The notes beneath the pieces were generated by a model, which saw nothing but the letters and a program-made list of their open reading frames with translations, was not told the DNA's origin and did no database searches. The translations under genes and the position numbers were made by a program. DNA of 64,000 nt from Bostrychus sinensis (lineage: Eukaryota > Chordata > Actinopteri > Gobiiformes > Eleotridae). Shown here in pieces: positions 60,901 to 63,480 of this stretch (within the stretch, counting starts at the first letter, position 1; the number at the start of each line of letters is the position of its first letter). The DNA lies in assembly GCA_020698575.1 (NCBI GenBank), contig CM036240.1, positions 27,493,211-27,557,210 on the forward strand. Direction: 5' to 3'.

Positions 60901-63480
60901 TTGTTATGATTAGCTGAATTCTTTTGAGGGGTCGCACAGCTGTATTGTTTTGTTGCAATTTCATTTTGTCTTATACTTATTGTTCATAGTCTATTGTGTA
61001 TATGCATTTCTTTGGAGTTTACTTTTATGCAAGGCCTTGGGAATGCCAGTTTTTCTTGTAAATAATCAAAAATCGTAAATGGATCATTATTTTTTGAGTT
61101 ATCCAACCAGGTAAGTTTGGGAAGCCATATTTGTGCCACTTTTGGCTCTTCTTACACGTTCTTTTCCCTGTGTATTTTAGACCGGTACGGCTTCATCAAC
61201 CAAGCTCGAATCTCTGCTTCTGTGAATGCAATGAGGGTCCTGAATACCGGCACTGAGGTGGAGGCTGCAGTCGCTGATGCTCTGGTGTGTATTGTTAAAT
61301 TAGACTATATACAGTATTGACAAATTGTAATGAAATTGGACAGTGAAGCACCATGAAAGCAGAGCAATTTACATTGTCCTAATATAGTTTTTGTCAAAAT
61401 CTATTTATTGGTTGTTTGCATGTAAGCACCTTCATCTAATCTGACCAGTAATTGAAATGTCTGTTATAATGAGATAATCCGATTCATGATCCACTTTATG
61501 TACTTCTCACTTCTACTACTTGTAAACAAATGTGGGAAAAAGCTAGTTTACTATAGCTTATGGGTTTATGTCATCTTGGAAAAGCACAGTTGTCAGGTAA
61601 GGAATGTGTTCTTCTAAAACGGTGTGTATTGTTGCCATTTATTTGTGATTTAATGAGTTTGTACTAAAGCACTACAAATGAGTAATTTGAGAGATTTGTT
61701 CAAAGTCAGACTCCAAATACTTTGAATCCTTTGTGTGCAAAGAGCGACGTATCTGTAAACATTGTGATTGGTTGCCATCTTTTTATACCAAATGTCTGTA
61801 ATGAGAATGTGAACTATATCTTGTATGTAGATTAAATTACTTACAATCTGTGCTTACAATATAGTTGAAGTACAATAGTAGTTTTTGTGAGTCCACAGAC
61901 AAACTGTTATGTTATTTGTTCCCTGTTAAACCCTCCCTCTCTCCTCTTTCCTTCTTGGTTTGTCGTTACCATTTCAGCTGTTAGGAGACTCCAGGAATAA
62001 GGTAGTTGGCCCTTTTGTAAGTCCACATACCCATGCCATCATGCACTAAACACAACCTAAAGTATCTTATGCTGCTTGAGTCGTTTGATCAATCTCCTTT
62101 TCTTTATTTTTGAATGTTTTCATCTGCTACTCCTCTGATGTGCTTCTCAAAACTGGCAGCTTTTTTTTCATTGTGATAGTGTGCTCTCCATTTGTGTTTT
62201 GTGCATCACTTTTAATATGGAAAAATATGCTCTTTTGGTGCACTGCATAGGAAATCTAGCCCAGTCTTAAATAGCCACTTTGCTTGACCGGCTGTAGATG
62301 CTTATTTAGAGATGTATGTAATTAAAATTTATAACAGCGTAGTTAAGCCCTGTTGAGACAATGCATGTGTTTTTGTTTTCAATCACAGGTGTCCAGTTCA
62401 ATTTACAAATATCCACGTAGGGATTCAAATGGCTAATGCAATGCCCCAAAATATAAATCTCTGGACTAACCACTGGGCACTTGGGATATGACCACTCTAA
62501 TTAAGGGGTGGGCAGTATGGCAAAAATATTACCACATTTCTTCTTGTGGCAAAATCTGAATTTGGATTAATCACAAAACATGTTTAAAAAATACTGAGAA
62601 TTTTGCAAGCTTCAGGAAATAATAAACAATCAATTGCATATTCTACATAATATAAAAAAATAACCTTATCTCTTACCTCTTATTTTATTTTACACTAATA
62701 CTTTTTACACAATTTTTTGAGGCAGAGAGCTCTAAAAAGAAATTGTAGTATATCCATGTACTGATTTATTAAATTTAAGACTTTATGTGGGAGTAGTAGC
62801 ATAAGTGAGAATGATGCAACAGTATTTCCAAATTGTAATATTGTGAATAATAATAATGGATTGAATTTATATTGCGCTTTAAAGGCTTCCCAAGCTTCTC
62901 AGAGCGTTTTACAGGATTTTATGGGATTGAACCATCAACCTTTGGGTTATTGGATAAACATTTCTATGGACTGAGCTACTGCCACCCCCAATACTAGAAA
63001 TCGTAATGCTATCTAATGTGATCCTATTTCCCACCCCTATTCAAATTACATTTTATTTCTTAGGTCTTAACAGGGCTTTCTATTAAAAAAAACAAAAAAA
63101 AACAGCACCAAACAAAAGTGAAAAGTCAAGTGCATGGCTGCCTGACTAGTGAACTCACATGGCAGAGATCATGGCTCACATCTCCTTGCTGCTTCCACAC
63201 TACTCTCTAATTCTAACAATCCTGTCTTTCCGCAGCGGAAGCCTCTGAGGCGGAGGTACGAGTCACCGGGCATGTACTCTGACGACGACGCCAACAGCGA
63301 TGCGTCCAGCGCCTGTTCTGAGCGCTCCTACAGCTCTCGAAACGGAGGTATTCCACATTACCTGAGGCAGACGGAGGATGTGGCCGAGGTCCTGAACCAC
63401 TGTGCCAGCTCCAACTGGTCTGAGAGGAAGGAGGGACTACTGGGTCTGCAGAATCTACTTAAGAGCCAGAGGATACTCAG
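803..63480 (+). CDS. clasp1: clasp1, CLIP-associating protein 1 (multi-exon, 3' end beyond window)
   Basis: Microtubule plus-end tracking protein. CLASPs bind tubulin and the lattice through TOG domains, bind EB1 through SxIP motifs, suppress catastrophe, promote rescue, and act at the cell cortex, Golgi and kinetochores (family knowledge). Joined exons listed below give about 934 in-frame codons: TOG1 about residues 1-238, Ser-rich linker about 238-310, TOG2 about 311-555, a Ser/Arg-rich region about 560-850 with SRIP at about 720-723 and 757-760, then the start of TOG3 (SNWSERKEGLLGLQNLL). Mammalian CLASP1 is about 1,500 residues, so roughly the last 600 lie to the right. Every exon has ag/gt borders and phases close throughout. 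CLASP1 rather than CLASP2 is chosen from ARKCYWGF in TOG2, QARISASVNAMRVLNTG and LLGDSRNK. Which teleost duplicate (a or b) cannot be told. Confidence 0.97.
1788..2081 (-). mobile_element. 5S-rRNA-headed SINE (SINE3-like)
   Basis: Read on the minus strand, the first 50 bases (about 2078 to 2028) closely match the internal promoter half of vertebrate 5S rRNA: cctggtcagtacctggatgg followed by gagaccgc. The body then ends in a tail with two aaagcgct blocks (near 1801-1845). SINE3 elements of fish have this 5S head plus LINE-like tail. Confidence 0.75.
4219..4821. mobile_element. hAT-type element, interrupted by a second one
   Basis: Ends CAGTGGTTCCCAAACC and the reverse complement of CAGTGATTCTTAAACTGTGG, a common hAT terminus. 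Flanks cctaatag and cctaatat differ in one base of eight, fitting the 8-bp target duplication of hAT transposons. No transposase frame: non-autonomous. Without the nested insert it is about 220 bp. Confidence 0.75.
4354..4733. mobile_element. hAT-type MITE nested in the 4219-4821 element
   Basis: 380 bp with inverted ends TAGGGCTGCACAATA, identical over 15 bases. Flanking 8-mers (ctcttaat, ctctaacc) agree at 5 of 8. A+T-rich interior with no coding capacity. Confidence 0.75.
5582..5695 (+). repeat. Tandem array, six copies of a 19-bp unit
   Basis: Unit agtcaatacgtttacatga repeated head to tail six times with almost no divergence. Only the first base of the first copy and the last base of the last differ. 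A minisatellite in intron 1. Confidence 0.95.
8095..8275 (+). mobile_element. tRNA-headed SINE, copy 1
   Basis: Pol III A-box-like tagctcagttgatagag and a decayed B box (gggttcccgctcgc), then a body ending ataaagcctaaaaattg. Shares head, body (cagcctaccttg-catcgtggg) and tail with the copy at 50319. Confidence 0.75.
8632..8699 (+). repeat. Copy of a dispersed 70-bp segment
   Basis: About 68 bases (ggtctgttagtttatggcac ... cgttctgtttacaaacac) recur, reverse-complemented and about 85 percent alike by eye, at 23411-23481. Probably pieces of one undescribed transposon family. Confidence 0.65.
10027..10076. repeat. Perfect 15-bp inverted repeat (hairpin)
   Basis: Arms ccagattgatataac and gttatatcaatctgg at 10027-10041 and 10062-10076, separated by 20 nt. 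A related partial arm (atgttatataaatccag) recurs near 10133. Could be the end of an old transposon. No function is evident. Confidence 0.8.
13545..13670 (+). mobile_element. SINE remnant
   Basis: Carries gttgtgtccctggataagac followed by acttcaccca, a body segment common in fish tRNA-derived SINEs, after a decayed head. The same segment follows the SINE head at 39474. Confidence 0.55.
13972..14355. mobile_element. hAT-type MITE with perfect 8-bp target duplication
   Basis: 384 bp. Ends TAGGGGTGGGAATC and the complement of GATTTCCCACCTCTA. Flanked on both sides by acaaatac, an exact 8-bp duplication typical of hAT. The interior has no coding potential. Confidence 0.88.
15766..16371. mobile_element. 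hAT-type MITE
   Basis: 606 bp with ends TAGGGGTGGGCGATA and the complement of TATCGCCCAGCCCTA. Flanks taaaaaat and aaaagaat agree at 6 of 8. A+T-rich, non-coding. Confidence 0.75.
18890..19420 (+). repeat. Interspersed family X, copy 1
   Basis: Shares long similar stretches with 39210-39465 and 63540-63915, for example tagaacagca..gcac/ctttttacaacc, ctctactggtgcca, atgccattttactaca and aaatagctgtgag. All three are on the + strand. I do not recognise the family. Confidence 0.7.
20226..20990 (+). repeat. Three degenerate tandem units of about 260-320 bp
   Basis: Units start near 20229, 20491 and 20815. Each runs from a gtaggttagcataaaa-type start through ctctayaaacatttgagaa to ctttgttttgataagctaa or similar. 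Divergent, so old. Unclassified. Confidence 0.6.
21792..22109. mobile_element. Probable A+T-rich MITE
   Basis: Ends tagaggtgtaag and the complement of ttgcatcccta resemble other hAT ends in this window, but the flanks (gcatttag, gattcttg) match poorly. Tentative. Confidence 0.4.
23411..23481 (-). repeat. Inverted partner of the 8632-8699 segment
   Basis: Reverse complement of the segment at 8632, including gtttgtaaacagaacggctg. See that entry. Confidence 0.65.
26152..26230 (+). CDS. clasp1: clasp1 coding exon 2 (TOG1)
   Basis: 79 nt, phase 0 to 1, between ccaccag and gtaaga. Encodes VALLGLDLLSALVTRLQDRF and RAQIGT, matching the second HEAT repeat of CLASP TOG1. Confidence 0.96.
26495..26598 (+). 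CDS. clasp1: clasp1 coding exon 3 (TOG1)
   Basis: 104 nt, phase 1 to 0. The codon split by the intron restores V, then LPSLIDRLGDAKDQVRDQDQ follows, which is highly conserved in CLASPs. Donor gtacca. Confidence 0.96.
26736..26827 (+). CDS. clasp1: clasp1 coding exon 4 (TOG1)
   Basis: 92 nt, phase 0 to 2, acceptor ttttgtag and donor gtgagc. Encodes YVWDRMLGGFKHKNNRTREG and VCLCLIATLS. The intron to the next exon is only 222 nt. Confidence 0.96.
27050..27125 (+). CDS. clasp1: clasp1 coding exon 5 (TOG1)
   Basis: 76 nt, phase 2 to 0, acceptor tcttttcag and donor gtatgt. Encodes YGAQGLTLSKIVPHICNLLG DPTSQ in continuous frame. Confidence 0.96.
27126..28199 (+). other. clasp1 intron 5 with one hAT-type element
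   Basis: 1.1 kb intron. Its middle is the hAT-like element at 27265-27712, described separately. The remaining A+T-rich sequence shows no exon or RNA gene. Confidence 0.8.
27265..27712. mobile_element. hAT-type element in intron 5
   Basis: 448 bp with ends CAGGAGTAGGCAA and the complement of TTGACTACCCCTG, a frequent hAT terminus. Flanks ttctaaac and ttctcaag agree at 6 of 8. No transposase. Confidence 0.7.
28200..28297 (+). CDS. clasp1: clasp1 coding exon 6 (TOG1)
   Basis: 98 nt, phase 0 to 2, acceptor tgttttcag and donor gtacga. Encodes VRDGAMSCLVEIYRHVGERV then RLDLSKKGLPQS, the last HEAT repeats of TOG1. Confidence 0.96.
28298..29949 (+). other. clasp1 intron 6
   Basis: 1.65 kb intron containing the MITE at 29111-29415. 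The rest has no supported gene. The short open frames at 28815-29211 show no recognised motif. Confidence 0.8.
29111..29415. mobile_element. hAT-type MITE in intron 6
   Basis: 305 bp. Ends TAGGGGTGTTACAAGA and the complement of TCTTGTCACACCCCTA (15 of 16 matching). Its body resembles 36055-36235 (aatcataaaatgcaa, atgaatggtattt, caaactcaactga). Confidence 0.75.
29950..30020 (+). CDS. clasp1: clasp1 coding exon 7 (end of TOG1)
   Basis: 71 nt, phase 2 to 1, acceptor tctctccag and donor gtcagt. Encodes LNVIFSKFDEVQRSGNMISS SGS. The trailing G completes an Asp codon with the next constitutive exon. Confidence 0.95.
32980..33221 (+). promoter_or_regulatory. Probable 5' UTR / promoter-proximal region of the gamma-like transcript
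   Basis: G+C- and purine-rich island (gagagagaaggagagag at about 33062, then agcagcagcagcag) inside an A+T-rich intron, running into the MTAGE start. No TATA box is obvious. The transcription start is not defined. Role inferred from position only. Confidence 0.5.
33222..33237 (+). CDS. clasp1: clasp1 alternative first coding exon, gamma-like (MTAGE)
   Basis: ATG at 33222 followed by 16 coding nt (M T A G E plus one base) and a donor gtagga. It ends in phase 1, exactly like exon 7, so joining to 43494 gives MTAGEDKNFEDEDSVDG. Mammalian CLASP2 gamma likewise starts with a few residues directly before the DKSFDDEESVDG segment. Upstream in frame there is a TGA at 33147-33149 and no other ATG. 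The stretch before it (about 32985-33220) is purine-rich with CAG/GCA repeats, like a vertebrate 5' UTR. The product would lack TOG1. Its transcription is inferred. Confidence 0.8.
34027..34500 (-). repeat. Interspersed family Y, copy 1
   Basis: Begins aaaggtcccacattatgcct. On the minus strand it matches 37905-38215 and 57599-58347 (ctcaagagct, gagtaatc, gcataatrtgggac). Old non-autonomous element, family unknown. Confidence 0.65.
35975..36430 (-). mobile_element. Fish SINE (minus strand), split by a MITE fragment at about 36055-36235
   Basis: Minus-strand head ggttagcagt..tcacagcaagaagg, core tgtgcagagtttgtatgttt, and distal part ending in acccatccttcaatgc at 36029. The interrupting 180 bp match the MITE at 29111. 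SINE related to those at 47851, 48180 and 52565. Confidence 0.65.
36477..37356. mobile_element. TA-flanked inverted-repeat DNA element
   Basis: Ends CCGTATTTTCCGCACTATA and the complement of TATAGTGCGGAAAATACGG are exact complements over 19 bases, flanked by TA on both sides, as for Tc1/mariner-like insertions. Subterminal gcgccttataatccgat repeats lie at both ends. A hAT-like terminus (tgcatcccta) inside at about 37121-37131 suggests a further nested fragment. Superfamily not certain. Confidence 0.75.
37905..38215 (+). repeat. Interspersed family Y, copy 2
   Basis: Ends aaaaagcataatatgggact. Matches the 3' half of the copy at 57599, for example ttttaagttataaaa and acagctccc. Confidence 0.65.
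38216..38500 (+). repeat. Interspersed family Z, copy 1
   Basis: Contains attattt-acaaagcatta and tttgtaaacaccattgagtt, shared with 42194-42870 and 50545-50740. Followed near 38738-38766 by a hAT-like terminus (ggtttgagaatcagtg). Confidence 0.65.
39210..39465 (+). repeat. Interspersed family X, copy 2
   Basis: Shorter copy of the 18890 family, with the same ctctactggtgccat and aaatagctgtgagg landmarks. Truncated where the SINE at 39474 begins. Confidence 0.65.
39474..39640 (+). mobile_element. tRNA-headed SINE
   Basis: Head ggcggcattagctcagtagg with A box, B box gggtcaatcccca about 40 nt on, then gctgttgtgtccta body. A tRNA-derived SINE, not a tRNA gene: the cloverleaf is broken. Confidence 0.75.
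41500..41700 (+). promoter_or_regulatory. Probable 5' UTR / promoter-proximal region of the beta-like transcript
   Basis: Locally raised G+C with several CpGs (41540-41690), including gcagcagcac near 41629, immediately before the MLKRL start and unlike the surrounding A+T-rich intron. No core promoter motif is clear. Assigned by position. Confidence 0.45.
41701..41737 (+). CDS. clasp1: clasp1 alternative first coding exon, beta-like (MLKRLVCKKICA)
   Basis: 37 nt from ATG, then donor gtaaga, phase 1. Spliced to 43494 it reads MLKRLVCKKICAYKNFEDED. This parallels mammalian CLASP2 beta (MRRLICKRICDYKSFDDEES), whose N-terminal cysteines are a reported palmitoylation site. Here Cys7 and Cys11 sit among basic residues in the same pattern. 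A TGA at 41683-41685 lies in frame upstream with no ATG between. The product would lack TOG1 and probably be membrane-associated. Promoter use is inferred, not shown. Confidence 0.85.
41975..42075 (+). mobile_element. SINE head fragment
   Basis: ggctggcacagtggcttgtg, then cacagcaagaaagttgtagg and ttcacttccc: a tRNA-derived SINE head like that at 47851, truncated after about 100 bp. It starts 240 nt downstream of the beta-like first exon. Confidence 0.6.
42194..42870 (+). repeat. Interspersed family Z, two tandem units of about 339 bp
   Basis: Units begin gaataact at 42194 and 42533. Both carry ttaagcatta, ttagtaaccag/ct, a-acaccattg-gttataaac, catgtaaatcagtgcaa, and a final cta/tattctctrca. 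Related single copies at 38216 and 50545. Confidence 0.75.
43494..43634 (+). CDS. clasp1: clasp1 coding exon 8 (Ser-rich linker)
   Basis: 141 nt, phase 1 to 1, acceptor tttatttgcag and donor gtaaga. Encodes KNFEDEDSVDGGRSSSSSSS KAPPSGRR and on to TTAKAP. It is the common acceptor for exon 7 and for both alternative first exons. The split first codon is Asp after exon 7 or MTAGE, and Tyr after MLKRLVCKKICA. Confidence 0.96.
43752..43825 (+). CDS. clasp1: clasp1 coding exon 9
   Basis: 74 nt, phase 1 to 0. Encodes KEAGAGAVDEEDFIKAFEDV PSAQ, the conserved acidic lead into TOG2. An (AAAC)n run follows in the intron at 43911-43940. Confidence 0.96.
43976..44068 (+). CDS. clasp1: clasp1 coding exon 10 (TOG2 start)
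   Basis: 93 nt, phase 0 to 0, acceptor tttctccag and donor gtaaga. Encodes IYSNRDLEDQLTKIREVLSD then DKHDWEHRVVA, the first TOG2 helices, with the conserved W in DKHDWE. Confidence 0.97.
44151..44296 (+). CDS. clasp1: clasp1 coding exon 11 (TOG2)
   Basis: 146 nt, phase 0 to 2, acceptor ccacgtccag and donor gtgaga. Encodes LKKVRSLMLAGAADYEGFFQ, then FKLSAKDLRSQVVREACITL, near-identical to CLASP TOG2. Confidence 0.97.
44297..45157 (+). other. clasp1 intron 11
   Basis: 0.86 kb, A+T-rich, with a (TTA/TTATA)n low-complexity run at about 44707-44751. No gene seen. Confidence 0.8.
45158..45293 (+). CDS. clasp1: clasp1 coding exon 12 (TOG2)
   Basis: 136 nt, phase 2 to 0, acceptor tatttttag and donor gtaagt. 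Encodes HLSSVLGTKFDHGAESIMPT then NLVPNSAKVMATSGVAAIRL. Confidence 0.97.
45369..45439 (+). CDS. clasp1: clasp1 coding exon 13 (TOG2)
   Basis: 71 nt, phase 0 to 2, acceptor tcttgcag and donor gtaaga. Encodes QTHYPRLIPIITSNCTSKSV AVR. Confidence 0.97.
45440..46604 (+). other. clasp1 intron 13
   Basis: 1.2 kb. Contains a fish interspersed-repeat remnant at about 46100-46405. No exon or RNA gene is recognised. Confidence 0.75.
46100..46405 (+). repeat. Fish interspersed-repeat remnant
   Basis: Segments such as gatgaacgacagattgtaaa, gatcattctagagtttggga and gcagcaatagaaaagac look like a dispersed fish repeat I have seen described in other genomes. Classification uncertain, probably a LINE-derived tail. 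Confidence 0.4.
46605..46664 (+). CDS. clasp1: clasp1 coding exon 14 (TOG2)
   Basis: 60 nt, phase 2 to 2, acceptor ctatttccag and donor gtaagc. Encodes RCYEFLDLMLQEWHTNTLE. Confidence 0.96.
46665..47414 (+). other. clasp1 intron 14
   Basis: 0.75 kb without a recognisable gene. A C11 run lies at 47239-47249. The open frames here carry no known motif. Confidence 0.75.
47415..47492 (+). CDS. clasp1: clasp1 coding exon 15 (TOG2)
   Basis: 78 nt, phase 2 to 2, acceptor ttatcccag and donor gtaagt. Encodes HVAVLTETIKKGIHDADSEA RSIAR. Confidence 0.97.
47577..47744 (+). CDS. clasp1: clasp1 coding exon 16 (end of TOG2 and Ser-rich start)
   Basis: 168 nt, phase 2 to 2, acceptor tttttgcag and donor gtacgt. 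Encodes CYWGFHGHFSREAEHLFQAL, then SIVSLPQSDRSSSSSQESL. The CYWGF and HFSREAEHL wording is the CLASP1 version, not CLASP2. Confidence 0.97.
47851..48075 (+). mobile_element. Fish SINE with conserved core
   Basis: Head acagtggcttaccggttagc then actcacagcaagaa, core tctgtgtggattttgcatgt and aggtgctccggtttcc, tail ctggttaaacaaagattaaa. Typical of tRNA-derived fish SINEs with a LINE-like tail. Confidence 0.75.
48180..48425 (-). mobile_element. Fish SINE with conserved core, minus strand
   Basis: On the minus strand: gtggtgaagtggttagcact, then ttttctccaggtgctccagt and attgaaggatgggtcaaa. Same family as 47851, about 100 bp away and inverted relative to it. Confidence 0.7.
49137..49183 (+). CDS. 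clasp1: clasp1 coding exon 17
   Basis: 47 nt, phase 2 to 1, acceptor ccctttttcag and donor gtaggt. Encodes RPLSVKSVIGGSITR. The following 111-nt intron is completely open in the same frame. Confidence 0.93.
49295..49465 (+). CDS. clasp1: clasp1 coding exon 18 (Ser/Arg-rich region)
   Basis: 171 nt, phase 1 to 1, acceptor ctttttttcag and donor gtaatc. Encodes KLVSSRVPTQSGSLQRSRSD, then SSAAALPPGSYASL. The GSLQRSRSDIDVNAAA core is shared by all CLASPs. Confidence 0.96.
50319..50505 (+). mobile_element. tRNA-headed SINE, copy 2
   Basis: A box tagctcagttggtagag and an intact B box gggttcaagtccg. The body cagcctaccttgacatcgtg and tail aatgaagccgcaaaaggcct match the copy at 8095. Confidence 0.8.
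50545..50740 (+). repeat. Interspersed family Z, copy 3
   Basis: Shares ttagtaagcagttaattgat, tttacaaacaccattgagtt and caatgcaaaattac with the copies at 38216 and 42194. Confidence 0.65.
51487..51510 (+). CDS. clasp1: clasp1 cassette microexon (DGAPGKTD)
   Basis: 24 nt between ccccaaaag and gtaaga, phase 1 to 1, reading DGAPGKTD. A long pyrimidine-rich tract (51435-51475) lies upstream. It sits between SYASL and GRVRTRR, exactly where a mammalian CLASP1 isoform carries the 8-residue insert DGTTTKAE (as I recall it). Same length, same phase, same Asp-Gly start. Without it the two neighbouring exons still join in frame, so it should be a cassette. Confidence 0.78.
52565..52705 (-). mobile_element. 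Fish SINE fragment, minus strand
   Basis: Minus-strand core ctctgtgtggagtttgtctg, preceded by a degenerate head and followed by tgaaggatgggtcaagg. Same family as 47851 and 48180. Confidence 0.65.
53698..53805 (+). CDS. clasp1: clasp1 coding exon 19 (Ser/Arg-rich region)
   Basis: 108 nt, phase 1 to 1, acceptor tcccttcag and donor gtatgt. Encodes RVRTRRTSSGSVGGASPSVV then DSRGRSRAKVVSQSQ, the conserved GRSRAKVVSQSQ block. Confidence 0.95.
54456..54482 (+). CDS. clasp1: clasp1 27-nt cassette exon (RSRSANPIS)
   Basis: 27 nt, phase 1 to 1, acceptor atcattcag and donor gtaagg. With it the junction reads QSQ-RSRSANPIS-AGSRSSSPG. Without it the junction reads QSQ-PGSRSSSPG. Both versions match known mammalian CLASP isoforms (RSRSANPAG versus QSQPGSRSSSPG), which supports real alternative use. 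Confidence 0.88.
54971..55685. mobile_element. PIF/Harbinger-type MITE
   Basis: 715 bp with perfect 20-bp inverted ends AGCCCAATTCACACTGAATC and a TAA on each side, the 3-bp target duplication of PIF/Harbinger transposons. The interior is CpG-rich near both ends (cgttgcacgtccgttacgtg). No transposase is visible. Confidence 0.85.
55690..56000 (+). pseudogene. LINE reverse-transcriptase 3' ORF remnant (L2/Rex1-like)
   Basis: Translates in pieces as RDFSWATNTVRAIKKAHHLL, FFRRLKWAGVSSQTLFAF, then in another frame LPLRVKTRTAGLKPFLPKS. This is the order of the conserved C-terminal segments of fish L2/Rex1-type ORF2 proteins (W..NT..I.KKA...L.FLR.LK.AG, then RTSR...F.P.A). Frame-shifted and dead. 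Confidence 0.65.
56440..56598 (+). CDS. clasp1: clasp1 coding exon 21 (first EB1-binding SRIP motif)
   Basis: 159 nt, phase 1 to 1, acceptor ctcttctag and donor gtaagg. Encodes GSRSSSPGKLLSSYGRIPRA, then DKRSRIPRSQGCSRETSPSR. S-R-I-P fits the SxIP consensus for EB1 binding (SKIP in mammals), with the basic flank the family uses. The stretch between GKLL and DKRS is shorter than in mammals. Confidence 0.96.
56599..58521 (+). other. clasp1 intron 21
   Basis: 1.9 kb. Its second half is a repeat with inverted ends at about 57599-58347, described separately. No gene is seen elsewhere. Confidence 0.75.
57599..58347 (+). repeat. Interspersed family Y, longest copy
   Basis: Ends aaaggtcccctattatgct and the complement of agcataataacggccctt, imperfect inverted termini about 750 bp apart. 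Copies at 34027 and 37905. Non-coding. Confidence 0.6.
58522..58671 (+). CDS. clasp1: clasp1 coding exon 22 (second SRIP motif, two possible acceptors)
   Basis: 150 nt from the distal acceptor (ctgacag), phase 1 to 1, donor gtgagt. Encodes SLCGKALVPSYRTLARSRIP, then RPSMSQGCSRDTSRESSRDT. A second acceptor (cgctag, exon start 58567) is 45 nt downstream in the same phase and yields the shorter ARSRIPRPS form found in mammalian proteins. Contains SRIP at about residues 757-760. Confidence 0.94.
58672..60604 (+). other. clasp1 intron 22
   Basis: 1.9 kb, A+T-rich. A hAT-like terminus (tagggctgggtgatatgact) begins near 58977, but no matching second end could be fixed. No gene is supported. Confidence 0.65.
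60605..60667 (+). CDS. clasp1: clasp1 63-nt cassette exon (SRRHSRSTSALSSA)
   Basis: 63 nt, phase 1 to 1, acceptor tgtcccacag and donor gtgacc. Encodes ASRRHSRSTSALSSADPHGP T. A SRRHSRSTSAL segment occurs in some mammalian CLASP1 isoforms (recollection). Skipping leaves the reading frame intact (TPL-DRYG), so it is likely a cassette. Confidence 0.85.
60668..61977 (+). other. clasp1 introns 23 and 24
   Basis: 0.5 and 0.7 kb introns around exon 24. No repeat family, RNA gene or extra exon is recognised in them. Confidence 0.7.
61181..61284 (+). CDS. clasp1: clasp1 coding exon 24
   Basis: 104 nt, phase 1 to 0, acceptor tgtattttag and donor gtgtgt. Encodes RYGFINQARISASVNAMRVL NTGTEVEAAVADAL. 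QARISASVNAMRVLNTG is the CLASP1 signature (CLASP2 has QPGRIPGSVNAMRVLSTS). Confidence 0.96.
61978..62001 (+). CDS. clasp1: clasp1 24-nt microexon (LLGDSRNK)
   Basis: 24 nt between ccatttcag and gtagtt, phase 0 to 0, reading LLGDSRNK. Mammalian CLASP1 has LLGDIRTK in the same place between VADAL and KKPARRR. Preceded by a strong pyrimidine tract (61928-61960). Its omission keeps the frame, so it is probably alternatively spliced. Confidence 0.9.
62503..63039. mobile_element. hAT-type MITE carrying a nested SINE
   Basis: Ends AAGGGGTGGGCAGTA and the complement of CCTATTTCCCACCCCTA. Flanks ctctaatt and ttcaaatt agree at 6 of 8. The SINE at 62856-62990 sits inside. Lies 196 nt before exon 26. 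Confidence 0.7.
62856..62990 (-). mobile_element. tRNA-headed SINE nested in a MITE
   Basis: On the minus strand: ggggtggcagtagctcagtc (A box), then gatggttcaatcccat (B box), ending aaagcgcaatataaattcaa. The tail resembles the aaagcgctatacaaat tail of the 5S-headed SINE at 1788. Confidence 0.7.
63236..63480 (+). CDS. clasp1: clasp1 coding exon 26 (TOG3 start), last exon in window
   Basis: 245 nt, phase 0 to 2, acceptor tttccgcag and donor gtggga. Encodes RKPLRRRYESPGMYSDDDAN, then GGIPHYLRQTEDVAEVLNHC and SSNWSERKEGLLGLQNLLKS. This is the acidic DDDANSDASS segment and the first helices of TOG3. The split last codon would give the S of the conserved LSRVELKR, whose exon lies beyond 64000. Confidence 0.97.

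Larger units (their letters stand above)
62002..63235 (+). other. clasp1 intron 25
   Basis: 1.2 kb. Nearly half is a hAT-type MITE with a nested tRNA-headed SINE (62503-63039). The acceptor for the next exon is only 196 nt downstream of the MITE. Confidence 0.75.
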
